A DNA stretch of 64,000 bases from Burkholderiales bacterium (GTDB taxonomy: Bacteria > Pseudomonadota > Gammaproteobacteria > Burkholderiales > Burkholderiaceae_D), in the NCBI GenBank assembly GCA_947451925.1, contig CANGAW010000007.1, positions 1-64,000 of the forward strand. The letters run 5' to 3'. The position numbers and the translations under genes were made by a program. This document shows positions 36,030-44,399 of the stretch, piece by piece; positions within the stretch are counted from its first letter, which is position 1; each line of letters begins with the position of its first letter. The notes below the pieces were generated by a model. It was given only the letters and a program-made list of their open reading frames with translations, had not been told where the DNA came from and ran no database searches.

Positions 36030-37949
36030 ATGCTTGAATTTATTCGTACCCATCGCCGCCTGATGCAGTTTCTGCTGCTCTTGATCATTTTCCCTTCGTT
36101 TGCATTCTTCGGGCTGGAAAGTTATACCCGCATGAGTGACCGCGAACCGCCTGTGGCTAAAGTTGCCGGTCAGACGATTACCCAGCGCGAATGGGATGCA
36201 GCGCAGAACCGTCAGATGGAACGCTTCCGTCAAATGTTTGGCGAGCAGTTCAATCCTGCGATGTTTGATACGCCTGAAGCCCGTCAGGGTGCACTGGATA
36301 ATCTGATCGCGCAAAAAGCCCTGGCCGCTTACGTGGCAGAGAATTATCTGACCGTGTCCGATGAAGCCGTGCGTAAAACCATCGTCGAAATCCAGGGACT
36401 GGTTGGTCCTGATGGAAAATTTGACAAAGCGCGCTACCAGCAACTGTTGTCGGCACAAGGGCTGACCCCGGAAAAATTTGAAGCCGGTTTGCGTCGCGAT
36501 CTGGCTATGCAGCAAACCAATGCCGTCATTCAGGGCACTGCTTTCTCGCCAAAAACCGTCGCTACCCGTGTCGCTTCGCTCAATCAGCAAGTGCGTGAAG
36601 TGCAGGAACTGGCGTTCACGCCGTCTGCATTCAAGTCGCAAGTGAAACTCACCGATGCGATGCTGCAGGAGTACTACGAAAAAAATGCAGCGCAATTCGA
36701 AATTCCTGAAACCGCCAAAGTTGAGTATGTGGTTTTGTCTGCGGACTGGGTTGAAGCCGGTATCGCGGTGTCAGATGCAGATATCAAGACTTACTACGAT
36801 CAGAATGTTGAACGCTACAAAGTATCCGAGCAACGCCGTGCCAGCCATATCCTGATTTCAGCAGCCAAGGACAGCTCCGCTGCCGACAAAGCGGCAGCCA
36901 AAGCCAAAGCTGAAAAACTGCTGCAGCAGTTGCGCAAAAATCCGTCCGACTTTGCCAAGCTGGCCAAAGAAAATTCGCAAGACCCGGGTTCGGCTGAACG
37001 CGGTGGCGATCTGGATTTCTTCGGCAAAGGCATGATGGTTCCACAATTTGAAGACATCGCTTTCAAGTTGAAAGAAGGCGAGATCAGCAATATCGTTGAA
37101 TCCGATTTCGGCTTTCACATTATTCGCCTGACCGCCATCAAGCCTGCGACTTCACGCGCCTTGTCTGAAGTCAAAGACAATATTGTGGATGAAATCAGGC
37201 GCCAGCAAGCGGGTAAAAAATACGCTGAAATGTCCGAGATTTTTACCAACATGGTCTACGAGCAGTCCGACAGCCTGAAGCCTGTGGCTGACAAACTGGG
37301 TCTGAAAATTGAAGTGGTAGCCAACCTGACACGCAAGCAGAATGCTGCCTTGCCCAAAGGCGCTGCATTCAACCAGCCAAAATTTTTAAACGCCATTTTT
37401 TCTGACGAATCGACGCGCAACAAGCGCAACACCGAAGCCGTTGAGGTTGCACCGCGAGTGTTGATTGCCGGTCATGTGCTGGAATACAAACCGGTTACCA
37501 AGAGCCCGCTGTCTGAGGTAAAAGCGATCGTTGAAGACCGCGTGACAATCATCGAAGCAGAGAAGATTACCAAACAGGCCGGCGAAGCGAAACTGGCCAG
37601 TGTGCGCACTGGTGCTGAAGCAGACTTTGCGACGACTATCCCTGTGTCGCGCAATAAAACCGGTGGCCTTGCAGGCCCGGCAGTGGCGGCTATCATGCGT
37701 GCCAACACCAGCAAGTTGCCTGCCTATGTGGGCGTTGCCTTGCCAGGTCGCGGCTACAGCATTTACCGTATCAACAAGGTGAATGAAAATCTGGCTGACG
37801 AAACCATCGTTAAAGCCGAGCAGCAGCAGGTAGATGAATTTTTGGCCACGCAGGAAATGGCCGCTTATCTGGCCGTAATCAAGAAGCGGTCGAAAGCTGA
37901 AATTTTGAAACCAGTTGCTTTGGCCAAGACAGTAAATACAAGCAAATAA
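36030..37949 (+). CDS. ppiD: Periplasmic chaperone / peptidyl-prolyl isomerase PpiD
   Basis: Inner-membrane anchored folding factor located at the periplasmic exit of the Sec translocon. It has 639 residues. It opens MLEFIRTHRRLMQFLLLLII, with one membrane span (about residues 12-30), then an N-terminal SurA-like chaperone domain, and a parvulin domain (about residues 265-370) with ASHILIS, ERGGDLDFFGKGMMVPQFE and ESDFGFHIIRLT. A second chaperone-like part follows. The position downstream of hupB is conserved in proteobacteria. A terminator follows directly. Confidence 0.93.
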   Translation: MLEFIRTHRRLMQFLLLLIIFPSFAFFGLESYTRMSDREPPVAKVAGQTITQREWDAAQNRQMERFRQMFGEQFNPAMFDTPEARQGALDNLIAQKALAAYVAENYLTVSDEAVRKTIVEIQGLVGPDGKFDKARYQQLLSAQGLTPEKFEAGLRRDLAMQQTNAVIQGTAFSPKTVATRVASLNQQVREVQELAFTPSAFKSQVKLTDAMLQEYYEKNAAQFEIPETAKVEYVVLSADWVEAGIAVSDADIKTYYDQNVERYKVSEQRRASHILISAAKDSSAADKAAAKAKAEKLLQQLRKNPSDFAKLAKENSQDPGSAERGGDLDFFGKGMMVPQFEDIAFKLKEGEISNIVESDFGFHIIRLTAIKPATSRALSEVKDNIVDEIRRQQAGKKYAEMSEIFTNMVYEQSDSLKPVADKLGLKIEVVANLTRKQNAALPKGAAFNQPKFLNAIFSDESTRNKRNTEAVEVAPRVLIAGHVLEYKPVTKSPLSEVKAIVEDRVTIIEAEKITKQAGEAKLASVRTGAEADFATTIPVSRNKTGGLAGPAVAAIMRANTSKLPAYVGVALPGRGYSIYRINKVNENLADETIVKAEQQQVDEFLATQEMAAYLAVIKKRSKAEILKPVALAKTVNTSK

Positions 37950-37974
37950 GAAAATAAGTAAATAATCAAGACTG

Positions 37975-38008
37975 GGGGATTTCGCTGAATGCGAAATCCC
38001 CTTTTTTT
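37975..38008. terminator. Bidirectional terminator between ppiD and mnmH
   Basis: GGGGATTTCGC, loop TGAAT, GCGAAATCCCC, then seven T residues. It is a perfect 11-bp stem between convergent genes; the A-rich left side could also serve mnmH on the other strand. Confidence 0.88.
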
Positions 38009-38009
38009 A

Positions 38010-39083
38010 TCAGGAATTGCTCAGCTGATCCTTTGCCAGTGCAATAGCCGTCGCATCAAAGGATGCCAGTGAAATGTCGGTAAGAGGCAGCGCCTCTGCT
38101 GTATCGTACTGCAGAAAATTGCGATCAATCGAGCGCAGGTAAGCCGGATCGTAGTGAAGATCCAACAGTTCCTGCACCAGCGTCTCCATCTCCCCAGCTT
38201 CAGCCATTGCCTGCCATTGCCTGATTTTTTCGTGGCCATGCAGACTAGTCAGGTGCACCAGCTGCTTGCCCAGCAAATCGGCATCGGTCACAAAGTGCGT
38301 GTAGTCTTCCATCAGCAATTTGACCCGCAGTGCAGTTGCCGTTGTTAAGGCAATACAGGGCGAGCTGCGCATTTTTTCCATCAGCCGTTCCGGCACCCGC
38401 AAATTCCCGACTTTTTTACTTTCCGATTCGACGAAGACCACTTGCTCCGGTGAGTAGTGGCGCAAAGTTTGCCAGATGCGGGACTCAAACATCTTTTGCG
38501 AGGGCTGCGGCTCAGTCGGCAAATTACCCAGGACTGAGCCGCGATGGGCGGCCAGCTGTTCAAGGTCCAGTACCTGCGCACCGGCTCTTGCCAGCGCTTC
38601 CAGCAAACGGCTTTTACCGCTGCCTGTGGTGCCGCAGATGACGCGAAATTGCAAACGTTCAGCCTGATCTTCCAGCATCAGATTGACTGCCCGCCGATAT
38701 TCTTTATAGCCCCCGTCAAGCTGCACCGCATGCCAGCCAATCTTGGCCAGAATGTGTGCCATGGCGCCACTGCGATTGCCGCCGCGCCAGCAATAAATGA
38801 GCGGCTTCCAGTCGCGTGGCTTGTCAATAAACTGCGTCTCCAGATGCTGCGAAATATTGCGTGCGACAAGCGCTGCACCAATTTTCTTGGCATCGAATGC
38901 GCTGGTCTGTTTGTACAGTGTGCCAACCTGAACGCGTTCAGCATCATGCAGCACCGGGCAGTTGATCGCACCCGGAATATGGTCTAACGCAAATTCGGAT
39001 TCGGAACGCACATCAATGATGCTGTCATAGTTATCCAGCGATGGCAGTACCTCTTCGACTGCAAGCAGAGCGGGATATTTCAT
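38010..39083 (-). CDS. mnmH: tRNA 2-selenouridine synthase
   Basis: Enzyme (also called SelU or YbbB) that exchanges sulfur for selenium, through a geranylated intermediate, at the wobble position of some tRNAs. It has 357 residues. The N-terminal rhodanese domain has the catalytic cysteine in LIYCWRGGNRSGAM near residue 97; the C-terminal P-loop domain has GTTGSGKSRLLEAL. The ATG at 39083 (MKYPALLAVEEVLPSL) is preferred; longer frames run into tesA. It lies 17 bp after tesA. The selenium donor enzyme SelD is not in this window. Confidence 0.92.
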   Translation of the reverse strand: MKYPALLAVEEVLPSLDNYDSIIDVRSESEFALDHIPGAINCPVLHDAERVQVGTLYKQTSAFDAKKIGAALVARNISQHLETQFIDKPRDWKPLIYCWRGGNRSGAMAHILAKIGWHAVQLDGGYKEYRRAVNLMLEDQAERLQFRVICGTTGSGKSRLLEALARAGAQVLDLEQLAAHRGSVLGNLPTEPQPSQKMFESRIWQTLRHYSPEQVVFVESESKKVGNLRVPERLMEKMRSSPCIALTTATALRVKLLMEDYTHFVTDADLLGKQLVHLTSLHGHEKIRQWQAMAEAGEMETLVQELLDLHYDPAYLRSIDRNFLQYDTAEALPLTDISLASFDATAIALAKDQLSNS

Positions 39084-39100
39084 TATTCGGTTTTCAATGT

Positions 39101-39766
39101 TCAATGCAGCAGGGATTTGAGTACAGGCCACACATTGTTGAGCATCAGTGGCTGTGCGGCCTGATTGGGATGAATGCGGTCAGCCTGAAAAAATTTGTCG
39201 GTGTCTTCCAGACCACGCAATAAAACAGGCGCGAGCCGCACGCCTTTTTCCTTAGCCAGACCCTGAAACAGTGCGCTGAAGCGCTTGCTGTAGTCGGGGC
39301 CATAGTTGGGTGGGATTTGCATCGGGATGATAAGTACCTGCGCGCCAGCTGCAACAGAGAGCTGAATCATATCGCGCAGCCTGGCCTGTGTTGCTGCCAG
39401 TGACAGGCCGCGCAAGCCGTCGTTGGCACCCAGCTCAAGCAGCACGATGGACGGATGATGCTGTTTCAACAGCGAGGGCAGGCGTGCGCTGCCACCAGCT
39501 GTGGTTTCGCCGCTGATGCTGGCGTTAACGACAACGGCATCAGTTTTTTCGTTTTGCAAACGACTTTCCAACAACCTGACCCAGCCACTGCCGCGTGGCA
39601 GACCATATTCGGCGGAGATGCTATCGCCAAGCACGAGCAGGGTTTTTGTTGCAGAATACGCCGGCAGTGCTTGCAGCACGAAGAGGCACAGCAGCATGCT
39701 GAGCAATGACTGCAACGCGCCACCCGACCACCTGCGTGGATTCCTTCTTATATTCCTGGCCTGCAT
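39101..39766 (-). CDS. tesA: SGNH-family arylesterase / thioesterase I
   Basis: Periplasmic multifunctional esterase (acyl-CoA thioesterase I, protease I, lysophospholipase L1). It has 221 residues with an N-terminal signal peptide: basic RRNPRRW, a hydrophobic core LLSMLLCLFVLQALPAYS, and cleavage near residue 40. Catalytic Ser is in VLGDSISAEYG; the oxyanion motif is LGANDGLRG; Asp and His are in DRIHPNQAA. Its ATG at 39766 shares the tetranucleotide CATG (39764-39767) with the start of the divergent ABC ATPase gene. In E. coli tesA and ybbA are also divergent, so the pairing is ancient. mnmH follows on the same strand. Confidence 0.9.
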   Translation of the reverse strand: MQARNIRRNPRRWSGGALQSLLSMLLCLFVLQALPAYSATKTLLVLGDSISAEYGLPRGSGWVRLLESRLQNEKTDAVVVNASISGETTAGGSARLPSLLKQHHPSIVLLELGANDGLRGLSLAATQARLRDMIQLSVAAGAQVLIIPMQIPPNYGPDYSKRFSALFQGLAKEKGVRLAPVLLRGLEDTDKFFQADRIHPNQAAQPLMLNNVWPVLKSLLH

Positions 39767-40454
39767 GAACGAACACTCCCCGACGTCACTGATCATTGAA
39801 GTTGCCGGACTCACCAAAAAAGTCGCCGATGCGAGTGGTGAACTGACTATTCTGAACGGCATTGATTTTACCGTGCGCACCGGCAGTACGCTCGCCATTG
39901 TTGGCGCCTCCGGCTCGGGTAAATCGACCTTGCTCGGCATGCTGGCCGGACTCGATACCCCCAGCTCCGGCTCGGTGAAAATCAATGGCATTGATTTGTT
40001 TTCACTGGATGAAGATGGCCGTGCGGCCTTGCGCATGCGCCAGCTTGGTTTCGTGTTTCAGTCGTTTCAATTGCTCGCGCATCTGACGGCGCTGGAAAAT
40101 GTGATGCTGCCTCTGGAACTGCGCGGCGACCACGATGCAAAACAAAAAGCCGAAGCCATGCTGACGCGTGTCGGCTTGCAGCAGCGCTTAAGGCATTATC
40201 CGAAATATTTATCCGGCGGCGAACAGCAACGGGTTGCACTGGCCCGTGCTTTCGTCACCGAGCCGCCGCTGTTACTGGCCGACGAACCCACCGGTAGTCT
40301 TGATGCGGTAACAGGCGAAGCGGTGATCCGGCTGATGTTTGCGCTCAATCGTGAGCAGGGTTCAACGCTGGTGTTAGTGACCCATGATGCGTCGATTGCG
40401 GCGCAGTGCGAGAAAACTATTACCATCACGGCAGGACACCTCGTTCAAGCGTAA
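39765..40454 (+). CDS. ybbA: ABC transporter ATPase, YbbA/LolD-like
   Basis: Soluble ATPase of the MacB/LolD type, 229 residues. Walker A is [14 protein letters not shown], the signature [14 protein letters not shown] and Walker [13 protein letters not shown], with the H-loop in LVTHD. The usual partner, a large FtsX-type permease (YbbP), does not follow; instead the 3' end overlaps a convergent gene by 10 bp. The permease may be elsewhere or lost. The start ATG overlaps the tesA start on the opposite strand, so its promoter and ribosome site must lie within tesA; no good Shine-Dalgarno is seen. A longer open frame upstream is antisense to tesA and is not counted. Confidence 0.83.
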   Translation: MNEHSPTSLIIEVAGLTKKVADASGELTILNGIDFTVRTGSTLAIVGASGSGKSTLLGMLAGLDTPSSGSVKINGIDLFSLDEDGRAALRMRQLGFVFQSFQLLAHLTALENVMLPLELRGDHDAKQKAEAMLTRVGLQQRLRHYPKYLSGGEQQRVALARAFVTEPPLLLADEPTGSLDAVTGEAVIRLMFALNREQGSTLVLVTHDASIAAQCEKTITITAGHLVQA

Positions 40455-41944
40455 GCAGTGAGCTGATTTATTTCTGTCCGTATCGCCGGCATTAACTCAC
40501 TTGCCGTCAGCCCAGCTGGACCAGTCCCTGCTGCCACCAGCACATCGGCTGCGGTGCCGTGCAGCCAGCATGCTGCCAGCGCGGCTTCCCATACTGGCCA
40601 GTGCTGGGCCAGCAGCGCACCGCATAAACCTGCAAGCACATCACCACTGCCTGCTGTTGCCAGCGCCGGGTTGCCGCTGGTGTTAATGACCAGCCTGCCA
40701 TCGGGGTGGGCAATGATGCTGCCCGAGCCCTTTAAAATGACGACGGCGTTAAAGCGCCTAGCCAATTCTTTGGCCGCGTCCAGTCGGTGTGCCTGCACGG
40801 CTTCGCTGGATAGACCTAGCAGTCGTGCTGCTTCCAGCGGATGCGGTGTTAACAGGCTGGCTGCGCGCCGGTTTGCCAGTTTTTGTTCAAGTCCCGGCTC
40901 GATGGCGATCAGGTTCAAGGCGTCTGCGTCAAGTACCAGTGGCAAATTGCTGCTTAAGACCTTGGCAAGCAAGTCGACTGCAAGGCGCGCCATCCCCAGT
41001 CCGGGGCCGGCAACGGCTGCGCCGCGGGACAAATCAAGGGATTCGGCGCTGCGGCACATTAATTCGGGGCTCTGGCTATCGTAGGCTGGCGTTGGCCCGG
41101 CAAAGCCAGCGAACACACGGCCAGCGCCGGCCATAGCGGCCATTCTGGCGGCCAGGATGACTGCACCTGCCATGCCACTAGCACCGCCGATCACGGACAA
41201 GTCGCCGAAGCTGCCTTTGTGCGATGCATGCGGCCTTTTTTTCGCCGCCTGTGCAAATAACACCGGCGCATTCAACTCCGCTGCCGGTGAGCCGAACAAG
41301 GACCGGTCAATCCCCAGTTCTGCCACCTCAACTGCGCCGCTAAAATCCCGGCCGTTTGCCGTGTGCAGCCCGGGCTTGTTGGCAATACAGGTTACGGTGA
41401 CGCTCGCATGAACGGCAATACCGTCCGCACCGATGACGCAGCCGGTATCAGCATCCAGCCCGCTGGCAACATCAATGGCAAGTACAGGGCAGGGCAGCGT
41501 GTTGATGAAAGCAATCAGTGTCTGAGCCGGCCCCTGAACCGGACGCACCAGGCCTATGCCGAACAGTCCGTCAATCACCAATTGCCAGCCAGTGCTCGCG
41601 GTGGCTTCCTGCAAACTGATAAAGGTGGCGTCGCTGTTTTGAGCGCGAACCAGCGCAGCGCTGGCATCAGCCGATGACATGTCCGTTGAAACCGGCATCA
41701 CAACAAAAACATCGGCACCAAACTGTGCCAGGCCGACGGCGGCCAATAAGGCATCGCCGCCATTGTTGCCGGGGCCGGCGGCGATCAGTATGCGGGCATG
41801 TTTAATGGTTGGCAGTGCATGCAGTACGGCGGCGACAATTGCTTCAGCGGCGCGTTGCATCAGGGTGCCGGCTGCAAGGCCTGCTTGTGCTGCGTGCTCG
41901 ATATCACGGATTTGTGCAACGTGATATAGCGAGCGCGAAGTCAT
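40445..41944 (-). CDS. nnr: Bifunctional NAD(P)HX epimerase / dehydratase (YjeF family)
   Basis: Metabolite-repair enzyme restoring damaged hydrated NADH and NADPH. It has 499 residues, a fusion of NnrE and NnrD as in E. coli YjeF. The N-terminal epimerase half (about 1-215) has AAGPGNNGGDALLAA and DGLFGIGLVRPV; the C-terminal ribokinase-like dehydratase half has GSFGDLSVIGGASGMAGA, LTPHPLEAARLLG and NPALATAGSGDVLAGL. Its start overlaps the dadA stop by 4 bp (ATGA), so it is cotranscribed with dadA. Its 3' end overlaps the convergent ybbA by 10 bp. Confidence 0.93.
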   Translation of the reverse strand: MTSRSLYHVAQIRDIEHAAQAGLAAGTLMQRAAEAIVAAVLHALPTIKHARILIAAGPGNNGGDALLAAVGLAQFGADVFVVMPVSTDMSSADASAALVRAQNSDATFISLQEATASTGWQLVIDGLFGIGLVRPVQGPAQTLIAFINTLPCPVLAIDVASGLDADTGCVIGADGIAVHASVTVTCIANKPGLHTANGRDFSGAVEVAELGIDRSLFGSPAAELNAPVLFAQAAKKRPHASHKGSFGDLSVIGGASGMAGAVILAARMAAMAGAGRVFAGFAGPTPAYDSQSPELMCRSAESLDLSRGAAVAGPGLGMARLAVDLLAKVLSSNLPLVLDADALNLIAIEPGLEQKLANRRAASLLTPHPLEAARLLGLSSEAVQAHRLDAAKELARRFNAVVILKGSGSIIAHPDGRLVINTSGNPALATAGSGDVLAGLCGALLAQHWPVWEAALAACWLHGTAADVLVAAGTGPAGLTASELMPAIRTEINQLTAYA

Positions 41945-43200
41945 TGGAACGAGCGTTCGCCGTAACGGGCCAGTGTCAGCCCTTCAGCATCAATGTCTGG
42001 CGTTTGTCCCGAAACCATGTCGGCGACCAGCTTGCCGCTGCCGGTGGCCATTGCCCAGGCGCCGGATCCATGACCTGCATTGACAAACACATTGCCAAAC
42101 TTTGTCGGACCCAGCAGCGGCACGCCTTCAGGCAGCATGCCCGCCGGGCCGCACCAGAAATTTGCGGTGCGGTAGTTTGCCGCATTCGGAAACCAGTCGT
42201 CTGCCACTTTGACCATGGTGCTGATGGCCTTGCGATGCAAATTGACTGTTGAAGAGCCCATCTCGGCACAACCGGCCAGTCGAATCCGGTTACCCAGCCG
42301 GGTCATCGCAACCCGGTAAGTATCGTCAAAGACTGCGGTTTGCGGTGCCAGATCGAATTCCTGAATTGCGGTCGACGCTGAATAGACTTTGACCGGGTAC
42401 AGCGGCATGCCGACCCCGATCGGCTTAAGCAAGCGGGCGCTGTCGCTGCCGGCGGCAACGACCACTGCATCGACATCAATGCTGCGACCGTCGACCTGAA
42501 AGCTGACGCCACCCAGCTCGGGCGCAATCGACTGTACTTCTTGATTGAACTGGAATTCGACGCCGCGATTTTGCGCCAGCGTCTTTACTTGTCTGACGAA
42601 GAGCGGGCAGTTGCCCACTTTGTCTGCCGGAATATAGAGCGCCGCATGAAAAGGTGCGGCATTGGCCAGCGCCGGTTCAAGTTCGCGTGCGGTTTGCGCT
42701 TCCAGCAATTCATGTTCGCTGCCAAACTGGCCCAGCATTTCCAGTATCGGCTGTGCCTGCTGCAGGTCGCGCGCGGTACGAAACATGACCATGACGCCGC
42801 TGCGCTGCTGAAAATCGAGTTGATGCGTTTGTGCCAGTTCAGTCATGAGGCCCGTGCTGTAGGCTGCCAGCCGGTGCAGATGGCGCTGGTTATGACTAAA
42901 CCGTTCCAGCTGACATTCTTTCACCCAGCGCCGTATCCAGCGCCACATCGCCGGTTCAAATTGCGCACTGAAGGCAACCGGAGATTCGGGCCGGAACAGC
43001 ATCGAAAAGATGCGCGAAGGCGTACCGGGCAACGCCCACGGACGCAAGCTCGCCGGTCCCATCAGATCCAGATTGCCGAAGCTCGCCTCTTGCGCCACGT
43101 TGCCATATCGCTCAAAAACGGTGACTTCATGGCCGGCTTCTGCCAGGTAATAGGCGGTACACACGCCGACAACACCGCCACCAATTACTGCAACTCGCAT
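41941..43200 (-). CDS. dadA: D-amino acid dehydrogenase, small subunit type
   Basis: Membrane-associated FAD enzyme oxidising D-amino acids (D-alanine best known) to keto acids, passing electrons to the respiratory chain. It has 419 residues, the family length. The FAD motif MRVAVIGGGVVGVCTAYYLA opens the protein; VTVFERYGNVAQEASFGN and the C-terminal GHGSGAWAMATGSGKLVADM are typical. GGAG lies 6 nt before the ATG. It is the promoter-proximal gene of dadA-nnr. The racemase gene alr lies 40 kb away, so this is not the dadAX arrangement. Confidence 0.9.
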   Translation of the reverse strand: MRVAVIGGGVVGVCTAYYLAEAGHEVTVFERYGNVAQEASFGNLDLMGPASLRPWALPGTPSRIFSMLFRPESPVAFSAQFEPAMWRWIRRWVKECQLERFSHNQRHLHRLAAYSTGLMTELAQTHQLDFQQRSGVMVMFRTARDLQQAQPILEMLGQFGSEHELLEAQTARELEPALANAAPFHAALYIPADKVGNCPLFVRQVKTLAQNRGVEFQFNQEVQSIAPELGGVSFQVDGRSIDVDAVVVAAGSDSARLLKPIGVGMPLYPVKVYSASTAIQEFDLAPQTAVFDDTYRVAMTRLGNRIRLAGCAEMGSSTVNLHRKAISTMVKVADDWFPNAANYRTANFWCGPAGMLPEGVPLLGPTKFGNVFVNAGHGSGAWAMATGSGKLVADMVSGQTPDIDAEGLTLARYGERSFQ

Positions 43201-43580
43201 TGGACTCCAGATATCTACAAACCGGGCGAACCGGCTTGTCCGGGTCGCAGGGCAGGACTACGCCTGCATGTTTAACAATCTTGAATAAATTAAAGCCGCT
43301 ATAGGGTAGCCGTAAATGACTTGCAAAACAATCTGTGTTGATCAGCGCTCATCGTTTGAGTGCATTTTCTTCGCTGCACATTGGGGCAGCAAAAATCCGG
43401 TAGTGCGATCGCAGTGCAACTTTGTCGTTGCGGCGCTACGGTTACGCGAGGCTGGCACCACGTTTACTTCTATAAATTCGTAATGGCAGTTGGCACGGGG
43501 CTTGCAAAAAAGCTAAGCAGTGCGACTCAGTCGTGCTCATTAAATTGATTTTCATCTCAATTGCCCATAGGGAGAACATG
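43201..43580. other. Divergent intergenic region dadA / sigma-54 gene (380 bp)
   Basis: No credible protein gene. On the right it holds a textbook sigma-54 promoter (43491-43506). About 60-75 bp upstream of that is an inverted repeat GCAAC (43416-43420) / GTTGC (43427-43431), placed where an enhancer-binding protein could sit. The left half presumably has the dadA promoter; I cannot place it. Confidence 0.5.
43491..43506 (+). promoter_or_regulatory. Sigma-54 (RpoN) promoter
   Basis: TGGCACGGGGCTTGCA matches the -24/-12 consensus TGGCACG-N4-TTGCA at every fixed position. It is in the right orientation, about 75 bp before the start codon of the downstream gene. Sigma-54 promoters need an activator ATPase; none is encoded nearby. 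Confidence 0.88.
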
Positions 43581-44399
43581 ATGCCAGCATGCAGCCTTCT
43601 CAAGCACAGCAGTCACTCAGTCAAACGTACCCACACCCAGCCCCGGACTCGTCAGCAAACCTATCAAAGCAGCGCGAAGTCGCCGCGGATGGTGAGTAGG
43701 TCGGCATTGACTTTACCCATGACGACCACGCCGGACATGCCCACGCGGCTCGTGCAGGAGAAAGTCAAACCCATTCGCATCAATGGACTGAGCCAGCCTT
43801 TGAAGCCAAGCACGAAGGTGCATGCACCCCGAGCCAGAATAGTGGTGCATACCAATGATCTGCCCAAGGGCAAGCCCGGGAATGATTTCTGGGGCGCAGG
43901 CGGATTGAAATTTCCGCAGAAGACCGAAGCTGTAGATGATTACGACACCAATCGCGAACTGCGGGTCAAAAGTTTTTTACCCGGTGATGCGCCGCTGACC
44001 CATCTGCGCAAAGGGCCTTACGACACCCGCCCTCTGAAATATCTGTGGACACTTGACCAACACGGGATGAATTTTGTTCGCGAGATGACACCTTTCGCCA
44101 GTTCGCGCGGCATTGTCCTGCATTCCAAAATCAGTCCGATGGCGGTCGTGGGTGGCGAAATCTGGTTTTCACCGGAAGAAGACGCGGTGTACGTGAATTT
44201 TTGCTCGGGCCGTTATCCGCTGGAAGATCAGGCCGCCGTCGATGTTGTTGGCAAGCTTTTGCTGTATCAGGCTAAAAAAGTGTATGTGGTCTTGTCGCCG
44301 GAGCGTTATGGCGAGGTCACGCCTGTGTTGTATGAATGTCAGGATGATGTGCCCGTCTTCAGTTCGACATTGAATGCAGCACAATCACAGCCCTTGTAG
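43581..44399 (+). CDS. Unrecognised protein under sigma-54 control
   Basis: 272 residues from the ATG at 43581, which has GGGAG at better spacing than the adjacent ATG at 43578. I do not recognise a named family. The first ~80 residues are Ser/Thr/Pro/Arg-rich and look disordered; no signal peptide or membrane span is evident. The C-terminal ~180 residues look folded, with NDFWGAGGLKFPQK, LWTLDQHGMNFVREMTPF, RGIVLHSKI, GGEIWFSPEEDAVYVNFCSG and a final KKVYVVLSPERYGEV. The pattern LWT..GMN...E.TP...RG...H then GGE.WF and N..SGR reminds me of C-terminal domains in some bacterial polymorphic toxins; this is from memory and unverified. There is no obvious immunity gene. Its 3' end overlaps the convergent amidase by 15 bp. 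Confidence 0.75.
   Translation: MPACSLLKHSSHSVKRTHTQPRTRQQTYQSSAKSPRMVSRSALTLPMTTTPDMPTRLVQEKVKPIRINGLSQPLKPSTKVHAPRARIVVHTNDLPKGKPGNDFWGAGGLKFPQKTEAVDDYDTNRELRVKSFLPGDAPLTHLRKGPYDTRPLKYLWTLDQHGMNFVREMTPFASSRGIVLHSKISPMAVVGGEIWFSPEEDAVYVNFCSGRYPLEDQAAVDVVGKLLLYQAKKVYVVLSPERYGEVTPVLYECQDDVPVFSSTLNAAQSQPL

Noticed and set aside
39767..40036. Upstream extension of tesA (90 residues) on the reverse strand
   Set aside because: Antisense to the ATPase gene; the signal peptide of tesA begins right after the ATG at 39766.
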